Shown piece by piece: positions 19,904-28,758 of a stretch of 64,000 bases of DNA (within the stretch, counting starts at the first letter, position 1; every line of letters begins with the position of its first letter). The notes under the pieces are model-generated. The model was not told the DNA's origin and did no database searches. It was given only the letters and a program-made list of their open reading frames with translations. Origin of the DNA: an uncultured Treponema sp. (lineage in GTDB: Bacteria; Spirochaetota; Spirochaetia; Treponematales; Treponemataceae); assembly GCA_945877425.1 (NCBI GenBank), contig CAMCRZ010000003.1:1-64000 (forward strand). The letters run 5' to 3'. A program made the translations under genes and the position numbers.

Positions 19904-21706
19904 ATGAACTTTTCATACTTTATAAAAAAATCAATGGCAGTAACTGCTGCACTTTTTACGGCACTTTCACTTACAAGCTGCATTGATTTATTCAATTTTT
20001 TAGAAGACGAAGATTTTTCAGAGCCAACATTTTATTCCGACTACGAAATATCAGAAGCAGACACAGACAATTTTATTTCACTTGGAAGCAGCAGCACAAT
20101 CAGGCTTTCAGGCGACACAAGCGGTTCTCCAAAAGGAAAAGCCATTTATTACGTAAACTTTAACCTTTCAAACAGCACAACTATAAAAACAAGCAACTTA
20201 CGCTACGTTAAAAATTATTCAGGAATAACATCAACCACAGACACATCAATTTTACGTTCAGCAGAAAATTCCGAAACTACAAACATTTCACTTGAGCCGG
20301 AAATCAAAAAGTGCCACTACACAGCACCTGTTTTAATAGAAGAGTCCGCAAAATTCCCGGCAGCACGCACAACATCAACAGAAGACACACCTTCAGTTAC
20401 TTACAATGATTTTAAAATTGGCACTACAAAAAATCTTTTCGTTGACATTGATTATTCTGATTCTTCTGATTTTACATTCGGCGAAAAAACAGCAAGATTA
20501 TGTGCAAAAACAGAAAAATGTCTCGTCTGGGTTATAGAAGATTATTATTCAGAAACAGCATCAGGTGCTAAAGTAAATAAAGCCGTAGCAGAAGCAATAG
20601 CAGAAAAATTCACAGAATATTACGATATAGAAAGACAAATTTTCGGCGAAGAAGAAGACGGCATTTTTGTAAAATCACAAGGGCTTAAGGCAAACAGCAC
20701 ATACGGTTCACTTGTAAACATTGTAATTTACGACATTGGAAACGACGCAAACAAAAGCAATTCAGAAAAATGCGGCATTGCAGGATATTTTTACTCAAAA
20801 GATTATTATTCCGGATACACAAATTCAGTGTTTAAATATTCAAACTGCGGAAAATTCTTCTATATTGATTCAGAATTCTGCAACGCTAACAAAGACGAAG
20901 GCGAAACAGTCAGTTCAGACATTATAACAACACTTTTCCACGAATTTCAGCACATGATAAACTTCAAGACAAAAAGCATAAGCGGCATAGACTCTTCCAC
21001 ATGGTACAACGAAATGCTTTCAATGCTTGCTGAAGATATGTTTGCCACACCTTTAAATTTATCCCAGGCAGTCTGGGACACAAGGCTTCCTTATTTCAAC
21101 AATTACTACTTCCTTTCCGGCATAACTGAATACAACACATCAAATCCGCTGCCATCTTACTCTACGGCATACACATTAGGTGCATTCCTTGCAAGAAATT
21201 TCGGCGGAATAAAATTGATTTCTGAAATCAGTCAAAACGGAACAGGCGACATGGAAAGCATTTTAAATGCAATAAAAACTGTAACCGGCGAAGACATTTC
21301 TTCAACTCAACTTTTCCAGCGCTTTATCCAAAGTGTAGTTTTTAAATCAACTTATGCTGAAGAAAATTCACTTCCAACTTTATACACAGCTGCAGATTCC
21401 AAAACATACAATTCAAAAACCATTTCAATGCCAGCCCTTGATTTATATTCTGATGATTTCAGTTATCAAGTAAACGGCAAAACACTTCTAGGTCCGCTTT
21501 TATTTGGTTCAAAGCAAACGTCTTACCCAAACCTTACAAGTTCAGGCTCAACTTTAAGCAATGCACTGCGCCCTAACGGTTTCTACATTCATTATGTTGG
21601 AAAAGCCACTTCTGACACAGTAACCCTTGAATTCAGCAGTCAGGTTTCAAGTGCAGAACAAGTTTACATTATTTTGCAAGATCCTGTAAAAAATACAACA
21701 AACTAA
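19904..21706 (+). CDS. Lipoprotein with a gluzincin-type zinc metallopeptidase motif
   Basis: A 600-residue protein starting at the ATG behind GGAGG. The signal peptide ends in a lipobox with Cys26 (LTSC). A zinc motif HEFQH spans residues 346-350, followed by WYNEMLSMLAED with Glu370 about 20 residues later. This is the HExxH...E arrangement of gluzincins and resembles the M30 (hyicolysin) group. The protein is probably an exported, lipid-anchored protease; its substrate is unknown. It is divergent from the giant Ig lipoprotein, and its stop codon directly abuts the ATG of the following DUF2400 gene. Assignment to M30 in particular is tentative. Confidence 0.8.
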   Translation: MNFSYFIKKSMAVTAALFTALSLTSCIDLFNFLEDEDFSEPTFYSDYEISEADTDNFISLGSSSTIRLSGDTSGSPKGKAIYYVNFNLSNSTTIKTSNLRYVKNYSGITSTTDTSILRSAENSETTNISLEPEIKKCHYTAPVLIEESAKFPAARTTSTEDTPSVTYNDFKIGTTKNLFVDIDYSDSSDFTFGEKTARLCAKTEKCLVWVIEDYYSETASGAKVNKAVAEAIAEKFTEYYDIERQIFGEEEDGIFVKSQGLKANSTYGSLVNIVIYDIGNDANKSNSEKCGIAGYFYSKDYYSGYTNSVFKYSNCGKFFYIDSEFCNANKDEGETVSSDIITTLFHEFQHMINFKTKSISGIDSSTWYNEMLSMLAEDMFATPLNLSQAVWDTRLPYFNNYYFLSGITEYNTSNPLPSYSTAYTLGAFLARNFGGIKLISEISQNGTGDMESILNAIKTVTGEDISSTQLFQRFIQSVVFKSTYAEENSLPTLYTAADSKTYNSKTISMPALDLYSDDFSYQVNGKTLLGPLLFGSKQTSYPNLTSSGSTLSNALRPNGFYIHYVGKATSDTVTLEFSSQVSSAEQVYIILQDPVKNTTN

Positions 21707-22471
21707 ATGCACAGTGATTTAATATTTAAACTTAAAAGCCTTGCAGAAAAGTACGAAACATCAGCCTTTCTTGAAAAAGATCCGTCCCAGTTTATGCATC
21801 GCTTTACAAATCCAATTGAACAGGAACTGGTTGCTTTTATTGCTGCCAGTTTGTCTTTTGGAAGAAGAGAGCAAATTCTTTCCCACATTCAGCTTATTCT
21901 TGATGAGTGTAAAAATCACGTTTTGGAATGGACTATTAACGGCTCTTACAATGATTTCTTTACACAAAGCGACAAATCTTTTTACAGAATGTTTACTCAC
22001 AATCAGCTTAAAACTTTTTTCAACCAGCTTTCACTTTTTATAAAAAGCCACGGCTCTTTGGGAAAATATTTCCGTTCACTTTACGAAAAACAATCAGCCT
22101 GTAACCCGGACATTTATCTTCATCAGGTAATATGCAGCTGTTTTCCAAATGAGTGTTCGCTTATTCCCCATACAGCAGCAACTTCTGCAAAAAGAGTAAA
22201 TATGTTTTTAAGATGGATGGTAAGAGACAATTCTCCCGTAGACTTAGGACTCTGGGACTGGTACAAAAAAAGCAGGCTCTTAATGCCTTTGGACACTCAC
22301 GTTATGCAGGAAGCTACATCACTTGAAATACTGGAACCTTCTGCTAACGGCAAACCAAAAAGTGCAAGCTTAAAAACAGCAGTTGAACTTACTAAAAAAA
22401 TGTCCGTAGTTTTTCCTGATGATCCTGTAAAAGCTGATTTTGCACTCTTTGGCTTAGGCGTTGACAATTAG
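21707..22471 (+). CDS. TIGR02757 / DUF2400 family protein
   Basis: A 254-residue cytosolic protein of the conserved bacterial DUF2400 (TIGR02757) family. Recognisable segments are the N-terminal FTNPIEQELVAFIAASLSFGRR stretch (residues 28-49), a central KRVNMFLRWMVR, and LGLWDW followed by MPLDTHV. The function is not established. The sequence style is that of a helical nucleic-acid enzyme, but I would not assign an activity. The ATG follows the stop codon of the metallopeptidase gene with no gap, so translation may be coupled. It converges on the pectinesterase-like gene three bases away. Confidence 0.88.
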   Translation: MHSDLIFKLKSLAEKYETSAFLEKDPSQFMHRFTNPIEQELVAFIAASLSFGRREQILSHIQLILDECKNHVLEWTINGSYNDFFTQSDKSFYRMFTHNQLKTFFNQLSLFIKSHGSLGKYFRSLYEKQSACNPDIYLHQVICSCFPNECSLIPHTAATSAKRVNMFLRWMVRDNSPVDLGLWDWYKKSRLLMPLDTHVMQEATSLEILEPSANGKPKSASLKTAVELTKKMSVVFPDDPVKADFALFGLGVDN

Positions 22472-22474
22472 ATT

Positions 22475-23491
22475 TTAGTTTGAAGCAAGTTTTTTTTCAA
22501 AAGGCGTATTTCTTAAAATCAAGTAACGGCTTGCGTAATTTTCGTAATAATTTTCATCAGTCATAGTGTAGCTTTTTATGTTGCGGACTGTTGTATCTGC
22601 TTCTTCCACAGAACCGTTTTTTCTGACAACTTTAGTATTGTATTCACGAATTCCAGTTTTATTGTTTCCTCTAGGATAAACGGAAAGCTGCATATCTTCG
22701 TCAAAAATCAATTCTTCGTGGAACAAATCGCTTATAAAGCAATTTACAAACGCTATGCTGTCCCAGTTTTCCTTTGAATCAGCACTGCCTTTTCCTTCTG
22801 TTCTGCAAACGTAAATGTGACTGCGCCTTCTTTTTTCGCCTGTAAATCTGCATCCGCTGAATACAAAACCTGTTTTTTCTGCAAGGGCAAGACTTTTTAC
22901 GGCAAATCCAGGGAAATCGCCTCTGTTATCATCTCTTACACGAATTTCACAGTTTTCAAATAAAGCTGTATCTACATTTCCGTAAATAAAATCAATATCA
23001 CCGCTTATAACGCAATTTTCAAACCGGCTGAATCCTCTAAGAAACAGCGTATTTTTTCTGCCTTCAAGAACAAGATTTTCTGCCGTAAGCAAACCGTTTA
23101 CGTTGTTAAAGAATAAAGCTTCTCCGCTGTCAAGATTTTCCGGACCATTTAAACTTTTTACATGAGTATTTGAAATGGTAAAATTTTTAAGCGTAACGTC
23201 TGTTGCATTCGGACCAATTACAAAAACGCTTCTGTTTTCCGCACCTTTGTTAAAAGCTTCACAATTATCTGCCTGAATAACACAATTTTCCGGTTTATTT
23301 CCAGATGCACCTTCTATAACAATCGGGTTAGACATATTGTATCTAACAAGCTCTCTGTATGTTCCACTTTCCAAAGTTAAATGAACAGGCGTATCTTTTT
23401 TTATTGAACCGGTTGAAACCATTTCTTTAATACGTTTAATTGCACTGCTTATTGCAGCGGGACTTTTAGAACTAACTGTTAAATCTATCAT
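22475..23491 (-). CDS. Pectinesterase-like right-handed beta-helix protein, apparently cytoplasmic
   Basis: A 338-residue protein with the pectin methylesterase fold. The strongest signature is GDIDFIYGN at residues 164-172, matching the canonical GTVDFIFGN that holds one catalytic Asp (here Asp167). The preceding canonical QDTL, which carries the other catalytic Asp, reads KNTL (about 146-149). An Arg in the IYVCRTEG segment may match the substrate-binding Arg. No signal peptide is visible, whereas classical pectinesterases are secreted. I chose the ATG at 23491 because an excellent promoter ends seven bases upstream; a longer start exists at 23533. The activity on pectin is therefore uncertain. 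Confidence 0.8.
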   Translation of the reverse strand: MIDLTVSSKSPAAISSAIKRIKEMVSTGSIKKDTPVHLTLESGTYRELVRYNMSNPIVIEGASGNKPENCVIQADNCEAFNKGAENRSVFVIGPNATDVTLKNFTISNTHVKSLNGPENLDSGEALFFNNVNGLLTAENLVLEGRKNTLFLRGFSRFENCVISGDIDFIYGNVDTALFENCEIRVRDDNRGDFPGFAVKSLALAEKTGFVFSGCRFTGEKRRRSHIYVCRTEGKGSADSKENWDSIAFVNCFISDLFHEELIFDEDMQLSVYPRGNNKTGIREYNTKVVRKNGSVEEADTTVRNIKSYTMTDENYYENYASRYLILRNTPFEKKLASN

Positions 23492-23498
23492 TGCTACA

Positions 23499-23527
23499 AT
23501 TTTACACTTTCTTTTATTAAATATCAA
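23499..23527 (-). promoter_or_regulatory. Strong leaderless promoter of the pectinesterase-like gene
   Basis: On the minus strand TTGATA (23522-23527) and TAAAAT (23499-23504) are spaced by exactly 17 nt. The ATG at 23491 follows after seven bases that contain no Shine-Dalgarno. The predicted transcription start coincides with the start codon. Confidence 0.7.
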
Positions 23528-23613
23528 ACACATACGTTTATCTTTTAAAAAAAATTGATTATACTCTTACCGTTAAAATTTCAACATAAAATATTTAATC
23601 CCTGGAGTTTAAA

Positions 23614-24276
23614 ATGGGAAAAATTACAGTTCTTTCTTCAACTACAAAAAATCCGCTTTCGCATATTGGTGAAGTTGCCGGCATTTGCTGGAACAGTGAT
23701 GTATCTGATAAAGAAAAAAATGTTAAGCGTGCAAAAGAATGTATTGCTTCCGGTCATGGCCGTGTAGAAGAATATTGCAATATTGAACTTGTAATTGAAG
23801 GTTACAGCGCCCGTGCTATTCGTGAATGGTACACTCATCATATTCATGCAACAAGGCTGCAGGAAAGTACACGTTACGTTAATTGCGAAGAGTTTCAGTA
23901 TTTTCTTCCGCCTGCAAATGAAGAAGCCCAAAAAGTTTATGTTGAATGTATGAATCAAATCCGTGCATCTTACAAAGAGCTTCTCCGTTTAGGTATGTCT
24001 AAAGAAGATGCAGCCAACGTTCTGCCTTTAGGAATGAATACAAAAATTGTAGACAAGCACGACTTGCGCGGTATGATTAACATAATGAATATGCGTCTTT
24101 GCACCAGAGCTTACAAGGAAATGCGCCAGATTGTCAGCGACATTAAAACTGAGCTCAGCAATTATTCTGATGAATGGAAATGGATTTGCGAAAATCTGTT
24201 TGTTCCAAAGTGTGAAGTTTCTGGATTTTGTACAGAAGCAAAGTGCTGCGGTCACCGTCCAAAAAAATCATCATGA
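23614..24276 (+). CDS. thyX: FAD-dependent thymidylate synthase ThyX (variant motif)
   Basis: Makes dTMP from dUMP using methylene-tetrahydrofolate and NADPH with bound FAD. The 220-residue length fits. The signature region at residues 70-88, from REWYTHH to QESTRY, aligns with the ThyX motif RHRxxS...S.RY. The first part reads THH rather than RHR, while the terminal STRY is kept. Such RHR-poor ThyX proteins occur in some anaerobes as far as I recall. A CTGGAG ribosome site precedes the ATG. The gene overlaps queH by four bases (ATGA), indicating translational coupling. No thyA is seen in the window. Confidence 0.85.
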   Translation: MGKITVLSSTTKNPLSHIGEVAGICWNSDVSDKEKNVKRAKECIASGHGRVEEYCNIELVIEGYSARAIREWYTHHIHATRLQESTRYVNCEEFQYFLPPANEEAQKVYVECMNQIRASYKELLRLGMSKEDAANVLPLGMNTKIVDKHDLRGMINIMNMRLCTRAYKEMRQIVSDIKTELSNYSDEWKWICENLFVPKCEVSGFCTEAKCCGHRPKKSS

Positions 24277-24929
24277 CAAATGCAAAAGTAAATTACCAGA
24301 AAGAACTTGAAAAAGTTTTATCTCTTCTTACACCAGATGGAAAGGAAAAGCCTTCTCTTTTACTTCACGCCTGCTGTGCTCCATGTTCATCCCATGTTTT
24401 AAGTGTGATTGCAAGATATTTTGATATAACTGTTTACTATTACAATCCTAACATTCACCCTGAACTTGAATACACAAGGCGTTTAACTGAACTGAAAAAA
24501 TTTCTGCAGGAATTCCCGGAAGCTAAGCGCACAAATGTTTTGTTAAAAGAAGAAAATTATAATCCGCAGGAATATTTTGATGCAACAAAAGTTTTAACCC
24601 AAACAGAACTTCAAACTGAACATGAAAAAGGTGAACGCTGCCGCCGATGCTACAAGTTTAGAATGGAAAAAGCTTTTCATTACGCTGCTGCAAATAACTT
24701 TGACTTTTTTACAACGACACTTTCTATTTCGCCCCACAAAGATTCTCAGGCAATAAATGAAATCGGTCTTGAATTAGAAAAAACTTCAGGGCAGACAAAA
24801 ACTAAATTTTTACAGTCGGATTTTAAAAAGAACAACGGATTTCTTCACAGCCTTGAACTTAGCAAAGAATTTAACCTTTACAGACAGGATTACTGCGGCT
24901 GCGTTTATTCAATGCAGAATAAAAATTGA
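24273..24929 (+). CDS. queH: Epoxyqueuosine reductase QueH
   Basis: Performs the last step of queuosine synthesis, reducing epoxyqueuosine to queuosine in tRNA; QueH is the cobalamin-independent alternative to QueG. The 218-residue protein has the family's cysteine motifs: HACCAPC near residue 31, ERCRRCYKFR near 125 and DYCGCVYS at the C-terminus. These are thought to bind an Fe-S cluster and metal. SPHKDSQAINEIG is also typical. The ATG overlaps the thyX stop codon in an ATGA arrangement, so this start is preferred over longer ones inside thyX. Confidence 0.93.
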   Translation: MTNAKVNYQKELEKVLSLLTPDGKEKPSLLLHACCAPCSSHVLSVIARYFDITVYYYNPNIHPELEYTRRLTELKKFLQEFPEAKRTNVLLKEENYNPQEYFDATKVLTQTELQTEHEKGERCRRCYKFRMEKAFHYAAANNFDFFTTTLSISPHKDSQAINEIGLELEKTSGQTKTKFLQSDFKKNNGFLHSLELSKEFNLYRQDYCGCVYSMQNKN

Positions 24930-24982
24930 ACTTGCTTCATCATCTACGTTTCTTATAACAGACAGAATTTGAAGCAAGTTCA
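24927..24982 (-). terminator. Hairpin between convergent queH and nfnB
   Basis: TGAACTTGCTTCA (24927-24939) and TGAAGCAAGTTCA (24970-24982) are perfectly complementary over 13 bp, with a 30-base loop. On the minus strand the stem is followed by AATTTTTATT, so it most plausibly ends the nfn operon. The first arm includes the queH stop codon. No T-run follows on the plus strand. Confidence 0.6.
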
Positions 24983-25002
24983 TAATGTTGAAAAAGTAAA
25001 CC

Positions 25003-26466
25003 TTATTTTGCTAAATATTCGTTAATGCTTGCTGCAGCTTTACGACCTTCACCCATTGCAAGAATAACAGTTGCAGCTCCAAGAACAATATCACCGCCAG
25101 CCCAAACTTTTGTCATGCTTGTAGCCTGATTTCCGTCAACTGCAATATGTCCTTTTTCATCAGTTTTAATTTCTGGTGTTGTAGCAGGAATAAGAGGATT
25201 TGAATTATTTCCTAAAGCAACTATAACTGCATCACAAGGAATTTCGTGTTCGCTTCCTTTTATTTCTACAGGACGACAACGACCGCTTGCATCTGGTTCA
25301 CCAAGTTCATAAGAAAGAGCTTTAATTCCTGTAACACGGCCAGTTTCTGCATCACCAAGGATTTCAACTGGATTTTCAAGGAACTTAAACTCTACGCCTT
25401 CTTCTTCTGCATGTGCAATTTCTTCTATACGAGCAGGCATTTCTTTGCGTGTTCTGCGGTAAACAATGTAAACTTTTTCTGCACCAAGACGTAATGCCAT
25501 ACGGGCTGCATCCATTGCAACGTTTCCGCCGCCACAAACTACAACTGTTTTTGCTTCATAATATGGAGTGTCAGCTTTATCTTTAAGGTAAGCTTTCATT
25601 AAGTTAGCACGAGTTAAATATTCGTTTGCTGAAAAAACACCAATGTAATTTTCGCCAGGAATATTAAAGAACTTAGGCAAACCTGCACCTGTTCCAACAA
25701 ATGCTGCATCGAAACCTTTTTCCGTCAAGAACTGCTGAATTGTACAAGTGCGTCCAACAAGCGTATTGTATTCAAACTTTACGCCCATTTTTTCAAGATT
25801 TTTAACTTCATCCTGAACAATTGATTTTGGCAAGCGGAATTCAGGAATACCGTAAACTGTAACACCGCCGGCTTTATGGAATGCTTCAAAAACCGTAACG
25901 TCATGTCCGGCTTTTCTACAGTCAGCTGCTACAGTTAAACCAGCAGGCCCGGAACCAATTACTGCAACTTTTTTTCCTGTTGATGGAGCAACTTCCGGCA
26001 CAGTTGTAAGATTGTTGTTACGTTCATAATCTGCAACGAAACGCTCAAGACGACCAATGCAAACTGCTTTTTCTGCACTTTTGTAAACTTTTCCTACAGT
26101 ACACTGGCTCTGACACTGCTTTTCCTGAGGACAAACACGTCCGCAAATTGCAGGAAGAAGATTTGTTGTTTTAATAACATCAACGGCTTTTTTAAATTCA
26201 CCTTTTGCAACCTCAGCAATAAATTCAGGAATACGCACATTTACAGGACAACCATTTACGCAAGGCTGATTTTTGCACTGAAGACAGCGGTTTGCTTCTA
26301 CAATTGCCTGTTCCGGTGTATATCCAAGTGCAACTTCTGTCATCTGACGGGCACGAACTTTTGGTTCTCCAACTGGCATTTCCTGCTGAGGAATAGCCAT
26401 TCTGTCTTTATTTGTAAGTTCACCTTTTGATTTTAATTCTTCTAAAATTTCTTTTGCTTCTTTCAT
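25003..26466 (-). CDS. nfnB: Nfn large subunit / GltD-like NADPH oxidoreductase
   Basis: A 487-residue flavoprotein. Near residues 60-75 a CLQCKNQPCVNGCPV motif and then CGRVCPQEKQCQSQC provide the cysteines for [4Fe-4S] clusters. Two Rossmann motifs follow: VAVIGSGPAGL around 170 for FAD and VVVCGGGNVAMDAAR around 310 for NADP(H). The C-terminal AGGDIVLGAATVILAMGEGRKAA is typical of the GltD family. With the small flavoprotein just upstream it matches NfnAB, which couples NADH and reduced ferredoxin to NADP+ by electron bifurcation. Glutamate synthase small subunit is the alternative label, but no glutamate synthase large subunit lies nearby. Confidence 0.87.
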   Translation of the reverse strand: MKEAKEILEELKSKGELTNKDRMAIPQQEMPVGEPKVRARQMTEVALGYTPEQAIVEANRCLQCKNQPCVNGCPVNVRIPEFIAEVAKGEFKKAVDVIKTTNLLPAICGRVCPQEKQCQSQCTVGKVYKSAEKAVCIGRLERFVADYERNNNLTTVPEVAPSTGKKVAVIGSGPAGLTVAADCRKAGHDVTVFEAFHKAGGVTVYGIPEFRLPKSIVQDEVKNLEKMGVKFEYNTLVGRTCTIQQFLTEKGFDAAFVGTGAGLPKFFNIPGENYIGVFSANEYLTRANLMKAYLKDKADTPYYEAKTVVVCGGGNVAMDAARMALRLGAEKVYIVYRRTRKEMPARIEEIAHAEEEGVEFKFLENPVEILGDAETGRVTGIKALSYELGEPDASGRCRPVEIKGSEHEIPCDAVIVALGNNSNPLIPATTPEIKTDEKGHIAVDGNQATSMTKVWAGGDIVLGAATVILAMGEGRKAAASINEYLAK

Positions 26467-26513
26467 TTTAATTTCTCACTTGTTGTAGATGTTTTTGAAA
26501 CTATAAATCAGCT

Positions 26514-27353
26514 TTAGTTAAAAATTCCTGATTTACATTTGTGGAATGCTTCTGTTTCCTGAGGTTTGAAACTCTTCATTCTCATCATCATATTGTCCCA
26601 ATCAACTTCATGAGCATCAAAATCCGGACCATCAACACAAACAAATTTAGTTTTTCCGCCTACACTTACACGACAACCGCCGCACATTCCTGTACCGTCA
26701 ATCATAATTGTGTTTAAAGAAACTGTTGTCTTAACATTGTACTTTTTAGTTGTAAGTGCACAGAACTTCATCATAATTGGCGGACCAATAGCAATAACTT
26801 CTGCAGGAGGAACATCGCTCTGGCATAATCTTTCAAGAGGAACTGTAGTAACGCATTTTTCGCCAGCAGAACCGTCGTCTGTGCAGATAATAACTTCATC
26901 ACAAACAGCTTTCATTTCATCTACGAAAATAAGCAAATCTTTTGTACGTGCACCTTCAATAAGAATAACTTTATTTCCTGCTTCTTTAAGTGCCTGAACT
27001 ATTGGATAAAGTGGAGCTGTTCCAAAACCACCGCCGACACAAACAACTGGTCTGTCATATTTTTCAATTTTACTTGGAGTTCCCAGCGGACCTAAAACGC
27101 CGCCAAGATAGTCGCCTTCGTTTAACTTAGAAAGTTTATATGTAGAAGCACCAACAGGCTGAAATGCAATAGCAACCCAACCTTCTTCTGCATTTGCATC
27201 TGCAATAGTAAGCGGTATGCGTTCAGTTAAATCCTGATCAACCATTACAATTAAAAACTGCCCTGCCTTTCTATTTCTTGCAATGTCAGGAGCCTCAAAT
27301 TTAATGTAAAAAACATTTTCTGAAAGCTGTTTCTTTTCAAGAATCTTATTCAT
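26514..27353 (-). CDS. nfnA: Nfn small subunit / ferredoxin-NADP reductase-like FAD-[2Fe-2S] protein
   Basis: A 279-residue protein of the dihydroorotate-dehydrogenase electron-transfer family (PyrK-like). It has an FAD-binding barrel, a GGGFGTAPLYPIVQAL NAD(P)-binding segment near residue 107, and a C-terminal cluster motif DGTGMCGGCRVSV near 218 with a later Cys in FVCVDGPDFD. The ATG has an AAGGAAAG ribosome site. Its stop is 47 bp before the GltD-like gene on the same strand. The gene pair is the diagnostic feature of NfnAB; alone this protein could be called sulfide dehydrogenase or PyrK-like. Confidence 0.87.
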   Translation of the reverse strand: MNKILEKKQLSENVFYIKFEAPDIARNRKAGQFLIVMVDQDLTERIPLTIADANAEEGWVAIAFQPVGASTYKLSKLNEGDYLGGVLGPLGTPSKIEKYDRPVVCVGGGFGTAPLYPIVQALKEAGNKVILIEGARTKDLLIFVDEMKAVCDEVIICTDDGSAGEKCVTTVPLERLCQSDVPPAEVIAIGPPIMMKFCALTTKKYNVKTTVSLNTIMIDGTGMCGGCRVSVGGKTKFVCVDGPDFDAHEVDWDNMMMRMKSFKPQETEAFHKCKSGIFN

Positions 27354-27483
27354 CTTTCTTTCCTTGCTGAAATTTTATTAATGATGTTTACAATTATACA
27401 AAAAGTGTCATTTTAAATAAAGACGTTTCATACAACATATTTGCACAGACTGTAAAAATCATCAGTTTATGGCAGAAAATCGG

Positions 27484-28758
27484 CTAAAATCCAAATCTTA
27501 AGCCAAGAGATGCATCAACTCCAGAAAGTGTCCAGCTTTTTGCGAAAGAACTGCTGCTTGAAGCAAGGTTAAGGCATATTTCAAACACACGGAAATTAAA
27601 GCCGAAGCCGAATTCCTGAGCAAATACTCTGTTCTCATACAATGATGCAAAATGGAAGTTCATCACGTAAAGAAGCCGCATATCTGCTGCAAGAGAATAT
27701 TCTGCGAAAATGCTGTCACTTGCTTTAAAATCATCGCCATAAGGATTTCTTACAGCCAAACCTAACGAAGGACGGAAAGTAAGCCAGTTGCCGAATGGTC
27801 TCCAAGCTGCTTCTGCACCTAATCGTAAAGGAGTTGAAACTTTATAAGAAGTTTTTTCTGTTGAGCCTAACTTAAAGCTGTAGTTATAGTCTTTGTCAAC
27901 TTCAGTTTCATCATTTCCTACTGAATCTAAGAATGTAGAAACGTGTGCATCAAAATCAGCTTTTACTTTGCTCTTGTACTTAAGTCGTCCAGGAACAATA
28001 GGAACGTTTAAATATGCGCCTGTATCTAAAGTGCTAAAAAGCTTATATTCACTTTTTATGCCAAGATTAATACCGCCGCTTCCCAACAAAGAAGCCGTAT
28101 CAGCTGAAATGGCAGAAAACAAATCGTCTGTGCCTGAAAATTCAAAATCTTCGTTAAAAGCCTTGCTTAAATCAAAATTAGAGTAAATGTTAAAGTCTGC
28201 ACTTCCTTTTGCCTTTACTGTATATCCTGTGTCGGCAGTTGAAACCCTTACATTCATTTCAGTTCTTGGCAAATAGTAAACCGGCATATAATATCCAGCC
28301 TGGAAAGTAAAGCCTAAGTCTCTTATTTTACGCTTGTAAGATGCGCCTGTTTCTATAAAGAAATCACTCTGAGCAGCAAATGTTGAATTTATTTTTCCAG
28401 AACTGTTTCCTTTTCCTAAGAATTCAAAAATTCCTTTTCCAGTTGAAAATCTTCCGGCTGCAGAAACTGTTGTGTAAAAGCCTAAGCCGCTATATTCTCC
28501 TGTGTTGATGTTTAAAAAGAATTTTTCGTTAGTATTTACATTAAAAATAAGTCCGTCATCGTCAAGGGAATCTGCAATTTCCGTAAAGTTAATTACAAGA
28601 TCTTTCACAAGCAAATCTGTAATACCGGTTACGTTTTGTGAAGCTCCAAACTGTGCATCTATTCCAACGTCAACTATTCTTGAAGGCTTGTAAAGTTCAG
28701 CACTTAATGCAGAAGAGAAAAGCGTAAATGTTAAAAACAATAATAAACTCTTTTTCAT
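27484..28758 (-). CDS. Putative outer-membrane beta-barrel protein
   Basis: A 424-residue exported protein. The first 20 residues are a signal peptide (MKKSLLLFLTFTLFSSALSA). The remainder shows alternating hydrophobic/polar strands, ends in a terminal Phe (LRFGF) and has several GAEAAWRP- and GFGFNFRV-like strands, as in outer-membrane barrels. I do not recognise the family with certainty; a DUF5723-like treponemal barrel is possible. Its ATG shares one base with the stop codon of the large lipoprotein gene, so the two are translationally coupled and probably work together at the outer membrane. Confidence 0.7.
   Translation of the reverse strand: MKKSLLLFLTFTLFSSALSAELYKPSRIVDVGIDAQFGASQNVTGITDLLVKDLVINFTEIADSLDDDGLIFNVNTNEKFFLNINTGEYSGLGFYTTVSAAGRFSTGKGIFEFLGKGNSSGKINSTFAAQSDFFIETGASYKRKIRDLGFTFQAGYYMPVYYLPRTEMNVRVSTADTGYTVKAKGSADFNIYSNFDLSKAFNEDFEFSGTDDLFSAISADTASLLGSGGINLGIKSEYKLFSTLDTGAYLNVPIVPGRLKYKSKVKADFDAHVSTFLDSVGNDETEVDKDYNYSFKLGSTEKTSYKVSTPLRLGAEAAWRPFGNWLTFRPSLGLAVRNPYGDDFKASDSIFAEYSLAADMRLLYVMNFHFASLYENRVFAQEFGFGFNFRVFEICLNLASSSSSFAKSWTLSGVDASLGLRFGF

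Noticed and set aside
19672..19995. A 107-codon minus-strand open frame across the giant-gene/metallopeptidase intergenic region
   Set aside because: It overlaps the signal-peptide region of the plus-strand lipoprotein, has no ribosome site and its translation lacks protein-like character.
24273..24929. Reading queH from an earlier in-frame start inside thyX
   Set aside because: The ATGA overlap with the thyX stop is the usual coupled arrangement, and the extra residues do not resemble QueH proteins.
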